Made by a program: the position numbers and the translations under genes
The notes under the pieces: generated by a model
What the model was told of the DNA's origin: nothing
Database searches by the model: none
What the model saw: only the letters and a program-made list of their open reading frames with translations
DNA from: Candidatus Phycosocius bacilliformis
Lineage (GTDB): Bacteria > Pseudomonadota > Alphaproteobacteria > Caulobacterales > Aquidulcibacteraceae
DNA length: 37,062 nucleotides
Assembly: GCF_003112735.1 (NCBI RefSeq)
Contig: NZ_BFBR01000014.1
Location: 1 to 37,062, forward strand
Direction of reading: 5' to 3'
Shown here: positions 1 to 6,853 of the stretch, one piece after another
How the letters are laid out: the number at the start of each line of letters is the position of its first letter
How positions within the stretch are numbered: the stretch's first letter is position 1

Positions 1-117
1 CTTCTCAGCAACAAAAAACCCAAAAAACTCGCTCTCGCCGCCGTAGCACGAAAACTCGTAACCATCGCAAATGCCGTCCTCAAACCAATACAAATCTCAA
101 TTCCACAACTGACTTGA
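1..117 (+). CDS. IS110-family transposase, C-terminal end only (partial)
   Basis: Frame 1 is open from the first base of the window to a TGA at 115-117 and encodes 38 residues. It contains KKPKKLALAAVARKL followed by VTIANAVLK, which resembles the usual C-terminal tail of IS110/IS1111 transposases (a GKxxKxAxxAxxRKLxxxxNAxL pattern after the Transposase_20 domain). The catalytic DEDD and serine parts would lie to the left, outside the window. The stop codon overlaps the GATGACA end of the palindromic repeat that follows, so the right end of the element has almost no non-coding sequence. Many IS110-type elements insert into REP palindromes, which fits the neighbourhood. The family call rests on pattern recall over a short stretch. 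Whether the element is intact cannot be seen. Confidence 0.72.
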   Translation, partial: LLSNKKPKKLALAAVARKLVTIANAVLKPIQISIPQLT

Positions 118-490
118 TGACAGCGTGTTTTATTGGCTGACTTAACTAAACGATGTCATCCCCGCCGAAGCGCAGCGAAGAGCGGGGACCCCATAGGGCT
201 TTGCGCTCGGAGGTCCCGGATCGGCTGACGCCATCCGGGATGACAGCGTGTTTTATTGGCTGACTTAACTAAACGATGTCATCCCCGCCGGAGCGCAGCG
301 AAGAGCGGGGACCCCATGGGGCTTTGCGCTCGGAGGTCCCGGATCGGCTTCGCCGTCCGGGATGACAGCGTGTTTTATTGGCCGACTTAACTAAACGATG
401 TCATCCCCGCCGAAGCGAAGCGAAGAGCGGGGACCCCATGGCGCTTTGCGCTCGGAGGTCCCGGATCGGCTGACGCCGTCCGGGATGACA
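118..490 (+). repeat. Tandem array of three REP-like palindromic elements, ~122-bp period
   Basis: Three near-identical units follow each other with 123- and 122-bp spacing. The palindromic cores are at about 154-245, 277-367 and 399-490. They are separated by a conserved ~31-bp spacer (AGCGTGTTTTATTGG, then GACTTAACTAAAC). Each core begins TGTCATCCCCGCCG and ends CCGGGATGACA, giving outer inverted termini (TGTCATCCC/GGGATGACA). It has an inner pair, GGGGACC and GGTCCC, around a ~20-bp loop. A fourth spacer copy precedes the first core, immediately after the transposase stop. The same element recurs three times near the other end of the window in the same orientation. It is probably a genome-wide dispersed palindrome family; no protein is encoded. 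Confidence 0.85.
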
Positions 491-828
491 GTGGTGTGGA
501 TTGGGTTTTGTGCAAGACCGCTTTGCGCGCAACATCTGGACCTTTCGTGACGCCTTTTGAGCTACTTCTGCTTTGGAACGGTTCAAGCCAAGCTGGGCTT
601 GCCTTGAAGCCGCCTGACAAGCGTCTTTGCGCAAGCTGGCAGGTCAAGGGGTGAAATCGGTTTCACCGACGCGCCATCGGCGCGCCCCTTGACCTGTCAT
701 ATTGCGCGCTCAAACTCGAACTAAGCCTTTGCGTAGGCAAAGCCTGCTGCAAAGGCTGTCGACGCAGAAAACTATGACCTAAGCCGCGGTGAGTGAGGCG
801 GTGCGGTCCTGTCGGGCTGCCCTACACG
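491..828. other. Intergenic stretch with several inverted repeats, no credible gene
   Basis: No open frame here has a ribosome binding site or a recognisable product. The stretch holds three inverted repeats: an imperfect one at 582-608 (TTCAAG/CTTGAA arms), a long one at 640-696, and a short one at 727-742 (CTTTGC/GCAAAG). They suggest a structured or repeat-derived segment rather than a gene. The motif GCGCGCTCAAACTCGA near 704-719 reappears, largely as its reverse complement, near 36342-36356. Confidence 0.5.
640..696. repeat. Inverted repeat, 12-bp perfect arms
   Basis: CAGGTCAAGGGG at 640-651 is exactly complementary to CCCCTTGACCTG at 685-696. The 33-base loop contains two smaller dyads (GAAATCGGTTTC and GCGCCATCGGCGC). 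No T-run follows on either strand, so a rho-independent terminator is unlikely. Its role is unknown. Confidence 0.6.
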
Positions 829-1009
829 CCCTCACCCCTGATAATTCAGCCGCAATCCCGGCCTGTCCCAGTGCATTCTTGCCAAACGACCGGTAGAGGA
901 CAGCGTGATGTAGGCGTCGCGCATATCCGGCCCGCCAAAGGCGATATTGGTGGTCATCAAATCATCGGTAGGAACCAGGCTGTGGGCTCCAGTGGCGAGG
1001 TCCATGCGG
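829..1009 (-). pseudogene. Detached 3'-terminal fragment of the SMP-30/gluconolactonase gene
   Basis: This 181-bp stretch matches 1570-1750, the 3' end of the intact SMP-30 gene, in the same orientation, with about nine mismatches and no gaps by eye (~95% identity). Read on the minus strand it still encodes the last ~59 codons and the same TGA stop at 832. Six of the differences are synonymous. Three change residues (Pro to Leu, Lys to Arg, Arg to His). No start codon or upstream part of the gene is attached: similarity stops abruptly at 1009. It is therefore a gene remnant or duplicated end. Its relation to the small nuclease gene next to it is discussed in the findings. Confidence 0.85.
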
Positions 1010-1066
1010 CGATTGAGGGCCGCCTGACTGCTAATGCGTTCTGCAATCCTAGAAGACTAAAGGACC

Positions 1067-1390
1067 TTATCCGTTACAAGGAGGCCTGTAACTCCGTAAC
1101 AAGTCCTTTTCTTCGCCCAATCTTGCCTGCTTTCCACCCACATTTACATGCACGTGAATGTGGGTAGCTTGATGATTTTTGATGCATGGCATCGCATGAT
1201 GTCCATCAAAGCGCTCCGATAAATTCTCTGTTTGGCCCATATAGATGGGAATCCATCGTTTGTTTGTGTCGATTTTGCAAAAGACATAATTTCCCGGCTT
1301 GGCAGGAAGATCTTTTGGAAGCAAATAGACAGTGTACTGATATTTCGTTCCGGACACACCAACCCATTCGCAGATGTGATGGTCACTCAT
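1067..1390 (-). CDS. Small GIY-YIG nuclease-superfamily protein
   Basis: This gene encodes 107 residues that amount to little more than one GIY-YIG domain. The GIY equivalent is N34-Y35-V36 (in PGNYVF) and the YIG equivalent is Y50-M51-G52 (in PIYMGQT). The catalytic-type arginine is R60 in LSERF, followed by H64-H65, the metal-binding glutamate cluster lies at E93-E94, and an asparagine stands near the end (N106). All positions expected for an active nuclease core are therefore present. There is no separate DNA-binding domain, unlike phage homing endonucleases. The start ATG at 1390 has GGGAGG about nine bases upstream. The gene lies between two copies of the 3' end of the SMP-30 gene, which suggests that it arrived as a mobile cassette. 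The substrate is unknown; similar short GIY-YIG proteins are common and uncharacterised. Confidence 0.75.
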   Translation of the reverse strand: MSDHHICEWVGVSGTKYQYTVYLLPKDLPAKPGNYVFCKIDTNKRWIPIYMGQTENLSERFDGHHAMPCIKNHQATHIHVHVNVGGKQARLGEEKDLLRSYRPPCNG

Positions 1391-1572
1391 ATCTTCGACC
1401 TCCCAAAAAATCTGGAAATTTGCCCAAGGAGGAGCGAATCAAGAGCTCATTGGCGAAAAACTTGATTTTTACTTCCCTGTTTTCTTCACAAACTGAAGGT
1501 CTTAGCCCTTAACTTACAAGTAACACCCTGTCAATTGGCAGTCTGGAAATTCACGTTACAGATCGAGCTCCC

Positions 1573-2481
1573 TCACCCCTGATAATTCAGCCGCAAACCC
1601 GGCCTGTCCCAGCGCATTTTTGCCAAACGACCGGTGGAGGACAGCGTGATGTAGGCGTCGCGCATATCCGGGCCGCCAAAGGCGATATTGGTGGTCATCA
1701 GATCATCGGTGGGAACCAGGCTGTGGGCTCCGGTGGCGGGGTCCATGCGGGTAATGCCGGGATTGATCAAGGTGGCGATTGCCACAGTGCCATCGGCTTC
1801 AACTGCCAGACTATCAAACAAGGTCCATTGGTCGACCCGCCCGACAACCCTGCCGGCCCGGAATGGGGTGGCGGGCGTGATCTTGCCAGGGCCTGCGACA
1901 TCAAAGGCATAGAGCCTGCCTTCCATCGTGTCGGCCATATAGATGGTGTTACCATCCGGGCTCAGCCCAACCCCATTGGGCGAGGTATAGCCATGGTCAA
2001 GCTCATGGGCCGACTCTGCCCCCGGGGTCACATAAAACAAACCACCATAGTCCCGGTGGCGATGGTGGCTCTTGCCGTGGTCTGTGAAATAGAAACCCCC
2101 ATGGGCGTCAAACACCAGATCATTGGGCCCGCGCAGGCTGTGACCATCAATTGTATCAAACAGGCGCTCAACCTTGCCCGTGGCAAGGTCAACCCGCTCA
2201 ATCCGCCCACCGGAATAATCGGGGGGCTCATGGCCGGGAACCATCAGACCGCCAAAGTCTGACCAAGCAAAACCACCATTGTTACAGATGTAAAGCGCAC
2301 CATCTGGCCCGAGTGCTGCCCCGTTCGGCCCACCGCCCGGTGTTGCGATGGTTTCGGTTTTTCCATTCCAATGACGTGTAATGGCACCAGATTTGATCTC
2401 GACAAAAATGACAGAGCCATCGTCGAACACCACAGGGCCTTCAGGAAACTGCAGGCCTGTTGCAAGGATTTCCAGTGTCAT
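1573..2481 (-). CDS. SMP-30/gluconolactonase/LRE family protein
   Basis: This is a 302-residue six-bladed beta-propeller of the SMP-30/regucalcin family, whose members hydrolyse sugar lactones or other esters using one divalent metal. Family landmarks are in order: FPEGPV near the N-terminus (metal-ligand Glu), GPNGAALGPDG, GPNDLVFD with the substrate-side Asn, SPNGVGLSPDG (metal-ligand Asn) and MADT. The start chosen is ATG at 2481, preceded by GGGAG at about eight bases and followed at once by the first propeller strand. An upstream in-frame ATG at 2598 would add 39 unrelated residues and overlap a direct repeat. No signal peptide is visible, so it is probably cytoplasmic. It stands alone, with a repeated possible operator upstream. 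The substrate cannot be told from sequence. Confidence 0.85.
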   Translation of the reverse strand: MTLEILATGLQFPEGPVVFDDGSVIFVEIKSGAITRHWNGKTETIATPGGGPNGAALGPDGALYICNNGGFAWSDFGGLMVPGHEPPDYSGGRIERVDLATGKVERLFDTIDGHSLRGPNDLVFDAHGGFYFTDHGKSHHRHRDYGGLFYVTPGAESAHELDHGYTSPNGVGLSPDGNTIYMADTMEGRLYAFDVAGPGKITPATPFRAGRVVGRVDQWTLFDSLAVEADGTVAIATLINPGITRMDPATGAHSLVPTDDLMTTNIAFGGPDMRDAYITLSSTGRLAKMRWDRPGLRLNYQG

Positions 2482-2576
2482 GGGCGCTCTCCCGATTATG
2501 ATGAACCGCCCCGTCTTCCTGCGGTGGCCTGCGTGCATCTTCTGGCACCGAACCGATCCCCGCAAGCCCCTCTGCG

Positions 2577-2718
2577 ATGTTACTCCTGCGTAATTCACTC
2601 AGAGGGGGTAAATCCTCAGATAGTCAGCATGCCGCAGGTTGGAATGGGCCTTGTCAGCCTCATGTCTGACCCCGGGGTCCGGTTTGACGGTACGCATATG
2701 TTACTCCTGCGTAATTCA
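2577..2718. promoter_or_regulatory. Pair of identical 21-bp direct repeats upstream of the SMP-30 gene
   Basis: The same 21 bases occur at 2577-2597 and 2698-2718, 121 bp apart, with a core TTACTCCTGCGTAA that is a weak dyad (TTAC-N6-GTAA). They lie 96-237 bp upstream of the start codon of the minus-strand lactonase gene, in an otherwise gene-free interval (2482-2806). They could be operator sites for a repressor, or the ends of a small duplicated segment. Regulator unknown. Confidence 0.45.
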
Positions 2719-2743
2719 TCTGCTTGGGTGAAAATGCCAGATA

Positions 2744-2775
2744 AACAAAAGCCTGCCCGGCATCACCGGACAGGC
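2744..2775 (-). terminator. Rho-independent terminator of the 2807-3589 SDR gene
   Basis: On the minus strand a 10-bp stem (GCCTGTCCGG with CCGGGCAGGC, one G-T pair) closes a 5-base loop and is followed directly by TTTTGTTT. It lies about 30 bases past the stop codon of the SDR gene. Confidence 0.85.
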
Positions 2776-2806
2776 TTTCGCAGGTCAGACGTGGATTAAA
2801 CCCGGC

Positions 2807-3589
2807 TTAGCGCGGGGCCATGCGGATCGCGCCATCAAGGCGGACATCTTCGCCATTGAAATAGCCATTGGTGATCATTGTCAGCGCCAATTGGGCATAT
2901 TCTTCGGGCTTTCCAAGGCGCTTGGGGAAAGGAACACTCATTGCCAACGCATCTTTGACCGCATCGGGGGCGGCATTCATCAGCGGGGTGTTGAAGATAC
3001 CTGGCAGAATCGTGTTGACGCGAATGCCCTCGCCCATCAAATCGCGCGCGATGGGCAGTGTCATGCCAACAACCCCGCCCTTGGAGGCCGAGTAGGCCGC
3101 CTGGCCCATTTGACCGTCTTCGGCAGCCACAGAGGCTGTGTTGATGATGGCCCCACGCTCACCATCTTCCAACGGGTCCAAGCTCAACATGCCAGCGGCC
3201 GATTTGGCGATGCAGCGGAATGTACCAACCAGATTGATTTGGATGATCATATTGAAGGCGTCGAGCGGGAAGTGCTTGATCTCGCCGGTTTTCTTGTCGC
3301 GGCTGGCGGTCTTGATCGCATTGCCCGTACCAGCGCAATTGACGAGGATACGCTCTTGGCCATTGGCGGCGCGCGCCTTGGCAAAGCCTGCGTCCACGCT
3401 GTCTTCACTGGTGACATTGACTTCGCAGAAGGTGGCACCGATCTCGGCGGCGACTTCGGTGCCGCGCGCGACATTCATGTCAAACAGCGCCACTTTTACC
3501 CCATGGGCGCGCAAAGCCCGCGCCGTGGCTTCACCGAGGCCCGAGGCTCCGCCAGTGACGATTGCGGCAATCGTGTCATCAAGTTGCAT
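2807..3589 (-). CDS. SDR-family 3-hydroxyacyl-CoA dehydrogenase, type II-like
   Basis: This 260-residue protein is a short-chain dehydrogenase/reductase. It has the NAD-binding TGGASGLG at residues ~13-20, NCAG at ~85, the catalytic serine in NTASVAA, and YSASKGG as the Tyr-x-x-x-Lys motif. The acidic residue in ALFDMN after the second strand favours NAD over NADP. Overall pattern, including the long insertion before NLVGTFRC, resembles HSD17B10/type II 3-hydroxyacyl-CoA dehydrogenases that oxidise 2-methyl-3-hydroxybutyryl-CoA and related fatty-acid intermediates. ATG at 3589 is preferred to an upstream ATG at 3667: GGAG lies seven bases before it and MQLDDTIAAIVTGG is the usual family beginning. 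The gene is divergent from the glycosyltransferase gene at 3729 and monocistronic, with a clear terminator. The exact substrate is inferred from family resemblance. Confidence 0.85.
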   Translation of the reverse strand: MQLDDTIAAIVTGGASGLGEATARALRAHGVKVALFDMNVARGTEVAAEIGATFCEVNVTSEDSVDAGFAKARAANGQERILVNCAGTGNAIKTASRDKKTGEIKHFPLDAFNMIIQINLVGTFRCIAKSAAGMLSLDPLEDGERGAIINTASVAAEDGQMGQAAYSASKGGVVGMTLPIARDLMGEGIRVNTILPGIFNTPLMNAAPDAVKDALAMSVPFPKRLGKPEEYAQLALTMITNGYFNGEDVRLDGAIRMAPR

Positions 3590-3728
3590 CACGTTTCTCC
3601 CTGAGTTGATGGTTTCGCATTCGTTTGTGATTGATCGGCGCTTGATGCGGCGCGTTCGGGTAGGCAATGAACCGGCTGTGAGCTAAACGCAAGAATGCCC
3701 TGCCTCGTTTTGCTGGATTAAACCCACA

Positions 3729-4913
3729 TTGTCGCCGACTGACTTGCCCCTGCCAGACCTGACCAACCGCACCATTCTGCAAGTTGTGCCGGAAATGGCC
3801 ACAGGCGGGGTGGAACGCACCACATTAGAGGTCGCCGCCGCGATCATTGAGGCCGGTGGCCGGGCGCTTGTATTCAGTGCCGGGGGCCGCCTCGTGCCCG
3901 AGCTCGACGCCTTGGGGGCCAAACATATTCTCGGCCCTGCGGATTCGAAAAATCCTTGGACCGTCTTTGTCGCCAATGCGCAGCGGCTGCAAAACTTGAT
4001 CGCGTGCGAGAACGTCGATCTGGTCCATGCACGCTCTCGCGCACCGGCCTGGAGTGCCCTGCGCGCGGCCAGGAACACCCGCACACCCTTTGTTACCACC
4101 TATCACGGGATCTATAATTCAGGCTCCAGCCTCAAGCGCTGGTACAATAGTGTGATGGCGCGTGGTGATCTCGTGATCGCAAATTCGGGTTTCACCCGCG
4201 ACCATGTGATCGGCGAACATGGCCTGTCCCCCGACAAAATTGAGGTGATTTATCGCGGCGTTGATGTGGCAGCCTTTGATCCCGCCAATGTGAGCGAAGA
4301 ACGGGTGCAGGCATTGGCAGAGCGGTGGCAGGTCCCGGCCAAGGCCGCCGTCCCGCGTTTGATTTTACCCGCGCGCCTGACCGGCTGGAAAGGACAAAAA
4401 GTGCTGATCGCGGCCATGGGACACCTCAAGCAAAAGGGTGTGGTTCTCGATTGCCTGCTGGTTGGCGACGCGCAGGGCCGGGATGGCTATCGCCAAGAGC
4501 TGTTGGATGCCGCCACAGCCTTGGGCCTGGAGGGCCATGTTCATCTGGTCGGCCATTGCAACGACATGCCTGCAGCCTTTCTTCTGGCCGATTGTTCGGT
4601 CACGCCGTCGATTGAGCCTGAAGCCTTTGGCCGCACAGCGGCCGAAGCCCAAGCCATGGGCCTGCCGGTGATCGCATCCGACCTTGGAGGTGCACGAGAA
4701 ACTGTCGAACATGGGGTAACGGGCTTTCTGAGCCCGGCGGGTGATGCTATGGCTCTGGCCGACCAACTCAGCCGTCTTCTCGCGCTTTCACCTGCCGATC
4801 GGGCAGCGATGGGGGTGCGCGGTGCCGCTCGGGTGCGGGCGCTTTTTACCACCCGCGCCCTGCAGACAGCCACATTGGCGCTGTATCGGCGGCTGTTGGG
4901 CACAATGAAGTGA
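3729..4913 (+). CDS. Glycosyltransferase family 4 (GT-B fold), probable LPS/polysaccharide sugar transferase
   Basis: This 394-residue protein has the two-domain architecture of GT4 retaining glycosyltransferases. The glycine-rich acceptor loop is GGVERTT at ~26-32. The donor phosphate-binding region is PARLTGWKG with R216 and K221. The EX7E motif is E298 to E306 in PEAFGRTAAEAQAMG. A nucleotide-sugar is the expected donor; donor and acceptor cannot be read from sequence. The start is uncertain. TTG at 3729 lies shortly before the conserved RTILQVVPEMATGG strand, the first in-frame ATG (within that strand) would remove it, and no strong ribosome binding site is visible. The gene overlaps the next glycosyltransferase by four bases, so the two probably act in the same pathway, such as lipopolysaccharide core synthesis. 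Confidence 0.85.
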   Translation: MSPTDLPLPDLTNRTILQVVPEMATGGVERTTLEVAAAIIEAGGRALVFSAGGRLVPELDALGAKHILGPADSKNPWTVFVANAQRLQNLIACENVDLVHARSRAPAWSALRAARNTRTPFVTTYHGIYNSGSSLKRWYNSVMARGDLVIANSGFTRDHVIGEHGLSPDKIEVIYRGVDVAAFDPANVSEERVQALAERWQVPAKAAVPRLILPARLTGWKGQKVLIAAMGHLKQKGVVLDCLLVGDAQGRDGYRQELLDAATALGLEGHVHLVGHCNDMPAAFLLADCSVTPSIEPEAFGRTAAEAQAMGLPVIASDLGGARETVEHGVTGFLSPAGDAMALADQLSRLLALSPADRAAMGVRGAARVRALFTTRALQTATLALYRRLLGTMK

Positions 4914-5923
4914 CAGGAACTGACGTGGACCCGCAACGTATTCTCGTGATTGTCCTTGGCAGCATTGGCGATGCCGTACTGGCCCTCGCCCCGCTGGCGA
5001 TGCTGCGCGCCCATCATCGCGATGCAGAGATCACCGTGCTGACCCAGCGCGGTAATGTGCGCTTTTTGTCAAAGTCGCCTTATGTGGACCGGGTCGATGT
5101 GCGCTGGCCACAAAGCAAATGGATCGACAAAGCCAAGTTCATTTGGTCGTTGCATCAAGAACGCTATGATATGGTCTATGATCTGACCAATTCTGGTGAA
5201 AGCGATCATTTGTTCCAACTTCTTTGGCCCTTGCGGCCTAATTGGTCAGGTGGGGCCGTTGGCTGTTCGCATCCACATGTCGACCGCACCCGGCTGACAC
5301 TGCATCGGTTGGATCGCCACGCCGAGCAATTATTGACGTGCGGCATTGGCCCTAAAGAGGGCTTCGCCCCTGGCCTGTCGCCCCTGCCTGACCTGTCCTG
5401 GGTCGATTCGGTGGTGAAGGACCCTGCCAAATTGACCCCCCGCCATCATGGCATCGTCGAACCTTTCGCATTTCTGGCCCCTGAGGGACCAGCGGCAGAG
5501 CCCTCCAAACGCTGGCCGACTGCACGATATGGCGAACTCGCCCTCGACTTGGAACGCCGCGGCATCCAACCGGTGCTGGTGGGTGGACCCGCAGCCATTG
5601 AGCTGGCGGTCGAAATCCGGGCAATCGCCCCCAAGGCGCTGGATTTGGTCGCCCGGTTAGATGTGTTCCAATTCATTGGTTTAGCTCGGAAATCTATGCT
5701 GGCTGTCGGCTCAGAAGGCGATATGGCCATTATCGCTGCGGCTGCAGGTGCCCCGACATTGGCCATCATCAATCCCAATGAGACCAGTGTGCGCAAGGCG
5801 GCTCCACGCGGCTCGGCCACAGTTGGACTGGTGGCCCGCAACTTTGACACCATCCGTGTGCAAGACGTCTTAGCAGCAGCCCGGGCGGTAACCCCGACAA
5901 TTCTTGAAGCTCAAGCATCTTGA
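4910..5923 (+). CDS. Glycosyltransferase family 9 (heptosyltransferase-like)
   Basis: This 337-residue protein is a GT9 family member, the group of ADP-heptose:LPS heptosyltransferases. It has the N-terminal ILVIVLGSIGD motif at ~11-21, the mid-protein PSKRWPTARYGEL (the Lys-Arg-Trp nucleotide-sugar signature), and the C-terminal VGSEGDMAIIAAAAGAPTLAI segment, where family members usually show a GxDTGxxHxAAAxGxPT pattern. Here the usual DTG/His element is replaced by SEGDMAI, so donor binding may differ. The GTG start at 4910 overlaps the upstream TGA (GTGA), implying translational coupling. A second GTG at 4925 is an alternative start. It is the downstream half of a two-gene glycosyltransferase unit and probably works at the inner face of the membrane on LPS core sugars. 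Confidence 0.8.
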   Translation: MTGTDVDPQRILVIVLGSIGDAVLALAPLAMLRAHHRDAEITVLTQRGNVRFLSKSPYVDRVDVRWPQSKWIDKAKFIWSLHQERYDMVYDLTNSGESDHLFQLLWPLRPNWSGGAVGCSHPHVDRTRLTLHRLDRHAEQLLTCGIGPKEGFAPGLSPLPDLSWVDSVVKDPAKLTPRHHGIVEPFAFLAPEGPAAEPSKRWPTARYGELALDLERRGIQPVLVGGPAAIELAVEIRAIAPKALDLVARLDVFQFIGLARKSMLAVGSEGDMAIIAAAAGAPTLAIINPNETSVRKAAPRGSATVGLVARNFDTIRVQDVLAAARAVTPTILEAQAS

Positions 5924-5966
5924 TGCCTTGAAGGATTGTTCATTTAAAGCCATTATTGGCATGTGA

Positions 5967-5982
5967 TGGAACGAAGGTTCCA
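5967..5982 (+). other. Small perfect hairpin in the infC leader
   Basis: TGGAAC at 5967-5972 pairs with GTTCCA at 5977-5982 around a GAAG loop, about 50 bases before the infC start. No T-run follows. It may be a leader structure; its function is not known. Confidence 0.3.
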
Positions 5983-6032
5983 GACACAGGACTTTTGCGG
6001 CACCCAACCGCGCAATTCATGGAGAGACGAAC

Positions 6033-6569
6033 ATCCGACGCCCGATGGCTGCAACGCCCACCAAAGACGGTCCCCGTATCAATGAAGAGATCCGCGCACC
6101 CCGCGTCCTTCTGATTGATGAGAATGGCGAGAAGCAAGGCGAAATGCCTTTGGCCGCCGCGCTCGATGCCGCTGCTGAAGCCGGTTTGGACCTCGTTGAA
6201 ATCGCAGGAACGGCCAACCCGCCTGTGGTCAAAATCCTCGATTATGGAAAATTCAAGTTCCAAGAGCAAAAGAAGCGCAACGAAGCGCGCAAGCGTCAAA
6301 AGGTCGTCGAGCTTAAGGAAATCAAGCTCCGCCCGATGATTGACGATCATGATTATGACGTCAAAGCCCGCGCTATGGCCCGCTTCTTTGAAGAAGGCGA
6401 CAAGGTAAAGGTTACGTTGCGTTTCCGTGGCCGTGAGATGGCCCACCAGCATTTGGGGGTGGATCTGCTCATGCGGGTCAAGCGCGACTTTGAAACCATT
6501 GCCAAGGTGGAGAGCGAGCCACGCCTTGAAGGCAAGCAAATGACCATGGTGATGGCACCGCGCACCTAA
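6033..6569 (+). CDS. infC: Translation initiation factor IF-3, probable AUC start
   Basis: This is IF-3, which binds the 30S subunit, prevents 50S joining and proofreads the start codon-initiator tRNA pairing. The N-domain ([19 protein letters not shown]), lysine-rich linker around [20 protein letters not shown] and C-domain ([16 protein letters not shown], then [12 protein letters not shown]) are complete. The length is 178 residues, close to the E. coli protein. The start is the notable point: GGAGAG at 6021-6026 stands six bases before ATC at 6033, and ATC-CGA-CGC-CCG leads in frame into ATG at 6045. Choosing that ATG would leave 18 bases of spacing and remove the IRRP beginning that I recall from other alphaproteobacterial IF-3 proteins. 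Rare AUU/AUC starts underlie IF-3 autoregulation in E. coli. The ribosomal genes rpmI and rplT, often next to infC, are absent here. Confidence 0.93.
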   Translation: MRRPMAATPTKDGPRINEEIRAPRVLLIDENGEKQGEMPLAAALDAAAEAGLDLVEIAGTANPPVVKILDYGKFKFQEQKKRNEARKRQKVVELKEIKLRPMIDDHDYDVKARAMARFFEEGDKVKVTLRFRGREMAHQHLGVDLLMRVKRDFETIAKVESEPRLEGKQMTMVMAPRT

Positions 6570-6603
6570 GGGCGCTTTGGTGCTTCCAATGGACGATTAG
6601 AAC

Positions 6604-6634
6604 CGCCCTCTTGCAGATGCAGGGGGGCGTTTTC
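6604..6634 (+). terminator. Rho-independent terminator after infC
   Basis: A stem of about 11 bp (CGCCCTCTTGCA at 6604-6615 with TGCAGGGGGGCG at 6618-6629 or the adjoining register) is followed by TTTTCT. It starts about 35 bases past the infC stop codon. The following 6635-6853 stretch shows no gene. Confidence 0.8.
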
Positions 6635-6853
6635 TATTGGCGGGTGTGCATCTGCGCTGAAGGCAAGATGTCGCACGGAGGGCCATCCAAATGGCAACAC
6701 CACCACCTGCAGAATGGGCCTATTGACGTTGTGCCGCACTGCATCCTGTTTGGCCGCAGGTCGCAAAGGAACACCAAGACGCCTCGACAGTGATGCGTTG
6801 CTTGCGTCATGTTCTGATACCGCCGATACAGAGCTTTCGCGGGGGTGATGAAC

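Noticed and set aside
118-490. The tandem repeats as a CRISPR array
   Set aside because: The units are ~122 bp, internally palindromic and separated by a near-identical spacer; CRISPR repeats are 23-50 bp with unique spacers.
387-647. A minus-strand open frame of 86 residues across the third palindrome
   Set aside because: It reads through repeat DNA, has no ribosome binding site or recognisable product, and its beginning is repeat sequence.
793-1167. A plus-strand open frame of 124 residues over the gene fragment
   Set aside because: It is antisense to the SMP-30 fragment and the end of the nuclease gene; the minus-strand reading explains both better.
6611-6793. A short plus-strand frame after infC
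   Set aside because: It starts inside the infC terminator stem and lacks a ribosome binding site.
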